Assembly: GCA_022495005.1 (NCBI GenBank)
Contig: JAGYXB010001095.1
Coordinates: 1,426,001-1,490,000, forward strand
Length of the DNA: 64,000 nt
Direction of reading: 5' to 3'
Source of the DNA: Rhyacophila brunnea
Taxonomy: Eukaryota; Arthropoda; Insecta; Trichoptera; Rhyacophilidae
Shown: positions 57,740 through 64,000 of the stretch, in pieces
How the letters are laid out: each line of letters starts with the position of its first letter
Numbering within the stretch: position 1 is the stretch's first letter
Notes under the pieces: model-generated
Seen by the model: the letters and a program-made list of their open reading frames with translations, nothing else
Told to the model about the DNA's origin: nothing
The model's database searches: none
Translations under genes and position numbers: made by a program

Positions 57740-59180
57740 TTAAGGCGATTGCTAAGTAGTAATCTCATTTTAAGACAAGCACTTTTTGCTGCCTCAATTC
57801 TTGTTATTATCCGGAGGAAACTAAATCAATTTTACATTGACCCATGTTCCTAAATATGACTAGTGTGTCATACGTTTAATCGGTTTGCTGTTTATAACAA
57901 AAGTTGTGATTGTGCTTGGTGTTACTATTTGGTTTTCTTGAATTTCATGTGGCAACTATTATTTATTAATTTAATAAGGCTATCGACAGATTTCTGAAGT
58001 TATGAGGGATTCAAAGTTGTGATATTGTATATGTCACGTGCTACCATGTGAAATCAACTAAAAAAAAGTTTACAGGCCGATTTATTCTTTTTGCTACAGC
58101 TTGGAGTGAACTTTCGATTGCGTCAAAAATACTACTTCGCCCTCCTTCTCCAGTCGATCACTCCTACCGTTTGCAGGTGTCTCTCAGAGGATTCTGCTGC
58201 GTCTACCAATGCTTTACAGAATAATATTTCAAAAATGTATTTTAAAATTATGAAATTGGTTGAATACAGATATTATGATTTATCTTAAATTTCTTTCCAC
58301 GCTCAAATTATCCATAATGTGTTCTTGATGTGTGTGATGAGATCATGTGTGAAATAGTGCCAGTATACAATTTCACTCATTTGTTTAGCTTTAATTTTTT
58401 CAATCACAACAAAAGTGAAATTTGGTGCGGCCACCAGACGTTTCCACAGAACTGTAAATGTCAATTTTGTGCGGCCACAGTTAAATTTCACGTGATAACC
58501 ACTCCTCTAGACTATCAAGCAACCGAAGAGTCCTTTTATTCCACTAAAGTGAGACCGCTTTGTCACATAGATCAAGTTGATAATAAATCCGTAATATCGC
58601 GGTAAGAAAATGCCAACAAAAATATAAGGCTGTCATATTCCTACTGAATGTATTTCAGGAGATAATGTAATGGAAAATGTCTTCAAAAAAATATTCTAAA
58701 TATTATATAAAGATGAAAAAACAATTTTCCTTCTTACTAAAGATGAAAAGCTTACACGCCTAAGTTTTGTTCGTGCTGTACAACAATATAGTAATGACGA
58801 ATAAAAACGCGAAGCCAAAGGACAAAGTGAGATGAAATTTCCAATACAGTATTTTGAGAATCAACAAAAACGTAGGAAAACTTACTGCCAAAGAACAGAA
58901 GAAAAATCGAATATAACCGACGGTAAGGTCCCACGGAGTGTTGCCAACATAGTTTTTTTCATTCAACACTTTCTTTTCACTAACCTTATTATTACTTTTT
59001 TAGACTTTATATATCGTGGTATGTGTGCATCTTTCCGTTACCCTAGATTCAGTTTCAACATCGTCGTAATGTAAATTAAATAAGACTATCTTTTTTTAGT
59101 CACTATCGATTATGTTCAATTAATAGATAAATTACATTATTAAATCTTGAATATTATTAATTATTATTATTCAGTCTCAA
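57740..59180. other. gene-free stretch
   Basis: No gene recognised. The patch at about 58380-58600 has a duplicated GTGCGGCCAC phrase (58427 and 58469 regions) and a 91-codon plus frame (58330-58605) rich in Cys and His but without a recognisable finger spacing. I do not call it a gene. Confidence 0.4.
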
Positions 59181-59183
59181 ATA

Positions 59184-59675
59184 AAAATAACTACAAGATA
59201 AAAACAACTTTTTATATACCACGTTTTTTAATTTTATGTTGAATCATATAAACTTGACAATTATATGTATTAATTTAGGACAAATAAGGCAATTGTCAAC
59301 AAATCATTTTTTGCTATTTTGCAACAAAAAAACAAACAAATATAGAATACTGAAATGTCATTTTGATTTCCATAGTAACGCACGTATATATTAATAATTC
59401 AGTTGTTAGGACCACTCCCTTAGCAATCAATAATAGTGGATTGGATTACGGATTTCTACCGAAATAACTTTTCATACAAAACAGAATTAACTGAAAATGA
59501 ATTCAATTCTACTTAAAGATTGCTAAAAGTATTAAAAAATGCATTGGCATCGTGTTCTGATATATTCTAAAAGTTTCAAATGTCTAGCTAGTCGGGAAGT
59601 TAGTTACAAATCGATCGAACAATCGAACAACCACCGGACAAACAAGAATACGAGCTAAGAAAAACGTGGTAAAAT
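59184..59675 (-). repeat. four-copy unclassified element, copy 4
   Basis: Inverted copy. Plus-strand landmarks are CTACAAGATAAAAACAACTT, TTTCCATAGTAACGCACGTA, CAGTTGTTAGGACC...TTAGCAATCA, AACAGAATTAACTGAAAATG, CTAGCTAGTCGGGAAGTTAG and ACAAGAATACGAGCTAAG. It keeps the longer 3' part seen in copies 1 and 3. Confidence 0.75.
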
Positions 59676-59958
59676 CATATTAAATTACAGGAAGTGTAAG
59701 AACGTCAAAACTTAAATTCGAAGAGATCCTAACGTATTTCAAGAATACAAATTAGTGCTGTTATTTAAAAATAATAAATATTGGTAATTAATATTGACGG
59801 AATATTAAATAATACCCCAGATTCATATTTATTAGGAAATATATGCATGGGTAGTGTTTGGGCCGGTAATATTATAATCGGTAAAATTGAGTGTCCTGAT
59901 TGCAATATACATAAATGAGTTCCCAGTTCGAACCGATATTTTTTTCTAATATAATGTT

Positions 59959-60148
59959 TTTTTTTTTTAGAATTATTAATAACCGTGTCCTTGCTTTTTC
60001 GTACAAGGTGGTTGTTAGTAATTTTGAACAATCACAAACACCCAGGCTTTGAGAAAAACACATAAATGTTTTTGTCATGACCGGGAATCGAACCCAGAAC
60101 TCTCGGGTGGAAGGCCAGCGTCTTACCCACTGCACCACGAGAGCCGCC
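59959..60148 (-). mobile_element. SINE2, copy 2
   Basis: The minus-strand head GGCGGCTCTCGTGGTGCAGT (box A region) and box B GGGTTCGATTCCCGG are better preserved than in copy 1. The body ends TTAATAATTCT plus an A-run. A perfect 14-bp target duplication TCTAATATAATGTT flanks it (59945-59958 and 60149-60162). Confidence 0.93.
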
Positions 60149-60164
60149 TCTAATATAATGTTAT

Positions 60165-62035
60165 GTTTCTAAGGTTAATCTTATGTACCTAGGTACCAAT
60201 ATAACTTCCATCACTTCCTGAAATCTGATTGAAAAATTTATTGGAAAGGCCAGTTAAACCATAAATTTATAAATCAAAAATCCGGTTCTGTCTGCTATTC
60301 AATTATGTGGAATAAGTATTATGAAATGTAAATGAGATATGTATATATTTTTTTTATATAAAATTGACAAATTCGGTAATGTCGATTTGATTCATCTTAT
60401 TTACGCTTAATTATGTACATGAGATAAATAATTAGCATAACAATATCTTCTTTTCCCATTCGCATAAATATTATATTGTATTGCGCTTTATTTAAATTGA
60501 TAACCTGTATTATTACTATGTATATATTGTTATGTACGTAAATTATCAGATAGTTGCGAGTTGACATAGAATAAGAGTAGTTTGTTCGAAATGCAATGAT
60601 ATCAGAGTCAGAGAGAAAAAAAATCACTATATGACAGTTACGACTTAATAAATGAGGCTTCTTTAGCAATAAATTCGTATTTCTTCCATAAATATTTTCA
60701 CCTTTCACCATTGGCAACACCGGTTCGCCGTAACAGCTTTCGCGTGTCTATATTCGTTGAGCAATACAAATCGAAATGGATACGTAACACCTCAAAGAAT
60801 TCGAGCACGCATGTGAGTTTTTTTCACTCGCGTGCGTGTCGGAATCTCTCCTCACGTTTTTCTTCAATATCGTACCGCCGAAAATATATGAAACATTATA
60901 TATTATTATATGAAATATGTTATTATCTCGGGTCCCTTTTTCAATCTATCTCTCTATTTCACAGAAAAAGGATACATATATAGTCACTATTATTGCCTTC
61001 AAACATACTATTTTTCCATTTATATACAATCCAGATATTATACCGTAAATATTGCTTCTCTTTATTTAATGATGATTATCTTAATATCAAAAAACATTCA
61101 AGAAAATCTTCTGTTTTATAGTCTGAATCAAAATATATGAAAACGACGCTAAAGAAACTATCAAAATTGATGATGACATTAACAGCAAATCATCTCGCAT
61201 CTCTGTATAATCTGTAGCAAACATCACACTTTTAAAGTTTTATGTGCACAACTACTAGACATCGGAAGTCAAGTAATCAGTGCAGAGACGGTTTGGACAT
61301 GGGTGTCAAGTCAATACGGCATATAAATACGGAATGTATTATGACAGTTCTCATTGTTTGACTGAAAGTTTCGTTCCGTAAAATTGTAATAATGAAAACG
61401 TGTTTTAGAAAAAGTGAGGGAGAGTGTTAATGATATTTTTTTTAAATGACGACGCGCTACTATTTTATTGATCACCACACCACTGAACATCATATTTTAA
61501 AGTTAGTATGTATAATGGTGTTGTTTGAGCCCATCTTTATATTATTCTTATCAAGTATTAATAAGCAGTACAATGAATGTCTGGATATGAGTATGATAAA
61601 GATTTGATTTATCGCTCATTGTTTCAAACTTCATTCTAACGGATATTGTCGTCTGTGAATGCCATACGTAATATGAATATTTGTTTTATAATATACTTAA
61701 TCCAGGGCTCAAAATGGACCGGAGCACACCGGAGCGCCGTTCCTGTTCGTGAAATCGGTAAAATTATCGCTCCGTCTCGTGGATAAAATAATTTGACCGT
61801 CTGAGCTAGATAGGCCATATAATAGAAAATCTCACACTTATTTTTATGAAATACACATAAAATACCATCAGAAAACTGTCGAGCGCTTCGGATCGTATAC
61901 TTTTCCATTTCGAGCGCTGACTTAATCAAAATAACTTTACAATTCAGTTTAAACTCAACCCAAAGGAAAGATGCATCGACTGCATTCACTGTATCAAAAC
62001 ATACTGTAATTTTACTGTAAAATGTAATCTGCTAT
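60165..62035. other. gene-free stretch
   Basis: No gene recognised. The plus frame 60711-60983 crosses a moderately GC-richer patch but shows no motif. Near 61705 CAGGGCTCAAAATGGACCGG could be one terminal repeat of a DNA element, but its partner is not in view. The minus frame 61636-61989 covers this same patch and is therefore not trusted. Confidence 0.4.
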
Positions 62036-62040
62036 ATATT

Positions 62041-62179
62041 TATAATATTAATACTTTCGACTGAAGGTACTTGATGGAATTTGAATTTAAATTCTAATGG
62101 ATTCAAGCTCTGTACTATTCCATTTAAGTAGTATTATTCCTCTTAAATGGAATAGTACAGAGCTTGAATCCATTAGAAT
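62041..62179. repeat. dispersed repeat with a perfect 38-bp inverted duplication
   Basis: The left part (62041-62128) matches 5261-5347 in reverse orientation. Its last 38 bases (62091-62128, starting ATTCTAATGGATTC) are repeated as an exact inverted copy at 62142-62179 after a 13-base spacer. The exactness of the arms against the diverged 5 kb partner shows that the inverted duplication is recent. Confidence 0.8.
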
Positions 62180-62184
62180 TGCTA

Positions 62185-62990
62185 TATATTTATATAAATT
62201 ATATTAATTATTATGTAGCTGCTTATAAAATCAGTATAAATAAATGGTTTTTATATGAAAATGATCCAGCCATTCCATTACATTGTGACAAAGAACCAAC
62301 ATGAGAAATAAATATGTTTCTTTTTATCATTTTACAAACATAAATATTTTAATATCGTTTGTATATGTAAATTGTAAAGCACGTGAACTAAAATTCGTTG
62401 GCATGACTTAGCTTCAAATAGATAACTTCCATCGCAAGCGAGTCCTAGAATAATAACTGAGGTTTTTGCGAATAGTTTTGTTTAGTTTCCATTGAAAAAG
62501 CGTAGATAAATCGACAAAGGAACAAGTCACATTAGTTACAGACCAAAGTATTATTAATACCACGCTTTCAAAGACAATCGTTGATTCAGTGTGCATGTGT
62601 CAAAATCCAATTCCATAGTCTCTGGCCTTTTCTTTGTTTGCGGATGTGGGGGCAACAAGGAGAAGAGACGCAGACGGACCGAGATGTCATTTATCAGGAT
62701 TATCTCCGCCAGCGGCTGTTTCCTTGTTACTTCACTTCGCCGGTTCGGCTTCCAACTGCCCACCAAGCTAAGGATGTCAATTTTATTCGAATATTCGATA
62801 GAGATATCGTTATTGGTATGTTATGTATTATTATCAATAACCAATAAAACTTTATCAATGTAGCATCTTTAGCATGAAAGTAAAAATAGCTGCTAAAACT
62901 GCCTCAATCAGACACCGGTGTATTTCTCAAAAAATATTAGGTAATTACTAGACTGATTTGAAAATACATAATTTTCAAATACCCCAAAAA
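62185..62990. other. gene-free stretch
   Basis: No gene recognised. A GC-richer patch at about 62590-62780 has overlapping frames on both strands and no motif. Confidence 0.45.
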
Positions 62991-62994
62991 ACAA

Positions 62995-63085
62995 ACATAA
63001 TATTATTTATTAGAGTGGGAATCGAACTTCACATGTTTTATATCTCTATCCCTTGAGCTACTGGCCCGCCTGTGATTCATACGAA
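62995..63085 (-). repeat. tRNA-like sequence, probable SINE head
   Basis: The minus strand reads GGGCCAGTAGCTCAAGGGAT (box A-like) and, about 25 bases on, AGTTCGATTCCCAC (box B-like), followed by AT-rich DNA. Promoter box order and spacing are tRNA-like. Stems are imperfect, favouring a SINE or tRNA pseudogene over a working tRNA. Confidence 0.55.
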
Positions 63086-63130
63086 TTAAATCTTGTATAT
63101 ACGCCCCGGTGTTGCCAACCGCACTATAAT

Positions 63131-63511
63131 TATTCTGCCCTTCTAAAGAAGAAGGCAGTAACTGACTCTCACACACTTTCGAGATAAATGACATAATGTG
63201 TTTTTTCTCAAACTTTAGTACTGTGAATTAATAAAAAAACCGTGGTAATTTTTATTAGTAGGATGTTAAAATACAAACAAAGTAATAATAAACAAGCAGT
63301 AACTGCAATGAATAGGTGCAGTTACTACCTTTTTACGAAAAAAATGTATTATTTTAGAAGATGTCTATTTTTTCGGTATTTTAGTGATAATACTGATTTT
63401 AAAGTGAACAGAATATAAATAGCTTTCAAAATTACCTAACGGATGGCATTAGTAACTCAATTTCACACATTTTGCAGTTACTGCGTTCTTCCTTAGAAGG
63501 GCTTGGTATTC
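63131..63511. repeat. inverted repeat, CAGTTACTGC..TTCTTC..TAGAAGGGC arms
   Basis: The segment CCCTTCTAAAGAAGAAGGCAGTAACTG (about 63139-63165) has an inverted counterpart at about 63474-63501 with few mismatches. Between them GCAGTAACTGCAATG and GGTGCAGTTACTACC (63296-63328) repeat the CAGTTACTGC core. It may be the end structure of an unrecognised element. The minus frame 63432-63830 overlaps one arm and shows no domain. Confidence 0.5.
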
Positions 63512-63514
63512 GTA

Positions 63515-64000
63515 CAATAATTTTGGTCAGCGTACTATGTACGATATAAAATAGGTATAGTACGCCCAAAATAATATAATTTTTAATATCGGAAAAATAT
63601 GTAAAAAGTATTAAAATTGCGATATTTCCGTTCGATAAATTGGTGCAAAGTACTATAATTTCGCAATATAAGAAGGTTTTGAGAATTAAAAAAATGCCTT
63701 GACTTTGGTTTAAAATGAAATTTCTTGAATTCTTCGGTAAGCATTTTTTGTAGGAAGAGGTATTTAAATATAAATGGGTCTCGGAGTTTTTCGAATTCTC
63801 CGTTATTTTTTTCTGAGAAAACCTATACATACATTTTCACCACATGAAAACGCGTACTATATTTTTCCCCAAATACTATAATTTTGGAGGCTCTGTACTA
63901 TTATTCCATTTTGAAAAGATGGCAACACTGATACGCCCTGAGCTATTTTTGTGATATTTGACGATCTACCTACCTACCATTATCGTAATTATCTCTAACC
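63515..64000. other. gene-free right edge
   Basis: AT-rich DNA without a recognised gene. Near 63890 the phrase GGCTCTGTACTATTATTCCA resembles wording in the 62091 hairpin arm, perhaps another shred of that repeat. Confidence 0.4.

Noticed and set aside
58330..58605. 91-codon plus frame with several Cys and His residues
   Set aside because: Cys/His spacing does not match a known zinc finger, and a duplicated GTGCGGCCAC phrase suggests a repeat.
59984..60148. Functional tRNA gene in the SINE2 head
   Set aside because: The tRNA-like part is followed by a SINE body and an A-run, and is bounded by a target duplication, so it is a retroposon.
60397..60720. 107-codon minus-strand open frame
   Set aside because: Low-complexity AT-rich DNA and no recognisable motif.
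61636..61989. 117-codon minus-strand open frame
   Set aside because: No domain recognised. It overlaps a patch that may be a DNA-element terminus (CAGGGCTCAAAATGGACC).
63432..63830. 132-codon minus-strand open frame at the right edge
   Set aside because: Low-complexity, Ile/Leu/Asn/Lys-rich translation without domain features, and one end overlaps a repeat arm.

Overview
This is a very AT-rich eukaryotic nuclear window. It looks like an insect, and I lean towards a hemipteran. The insect call rests on interspersed (TTAGG)n blocks, the canonical insect telomere unit, and on many decayed non-LTR retrotransposons of types common in insects, together with tRNA-derived SINEs, hAT-type and TTAA-flanked DNA elements. 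The order-level call is only an impression. I found no intact cellular protein-coding gene, rRNA, CRISPR array or prokaryotic operon. Nearly all long open frames are chance frames or transposon debris.

Layout. 0-9 kb: AT-rich DNA with a possible solo LTR, a young LINE 3' end, one copy of an unclassified four-copy element, a hAT-type element with a perfect 8-bp target duplication, and a foldback element whose loop is (TTAGG)n. 9-18 kb: tRNA-like and LINE remnants, a TTAA-flanked MITE, a GC-rich island, and a second hAT-type element. 20-27 kb: three LINE C-termini of different lineages, a near-perfect 226-bp palindrome bounded by TTAA, a SINE, a second telomere-repeat foldback, and another MITE copy. 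28-36 kb: several perfect hairpins, a third MITE copy, a second SINE family with a perfect 12-bp target duplication, and the second copy of the first foldback. 38-49 kb: more SINE copies, an RTE-type LINE fragment inserted inside the reverse transcriptase of an older LINE, and the longest LINE remnant, carrying a FADD box. 49-64 kb: a TIR element, LINE and SINE remnants, a foldback built of ACTTGG/CCAAGT units, a third hAT-type element, a second SINE2 copy with a 14-bp target duplication, and inverted repeats near the right edge.

How the parts relate. Nothing here forms a pathway. The autonomous machinery is represented only by broken LINE reverse transcriptase ends. The SINEs and TIR elements are non-autonomous and would depend on enzymes encoded elsewhere. 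The most unusual observation is that two foldback elements with unrelated stems both carry telomere-type TTAGG repeats at their centre. Several islands of higher GC could be conserved regulatory DNA, but that is inference from composition only. I did not find a convincing new multi-gene system.
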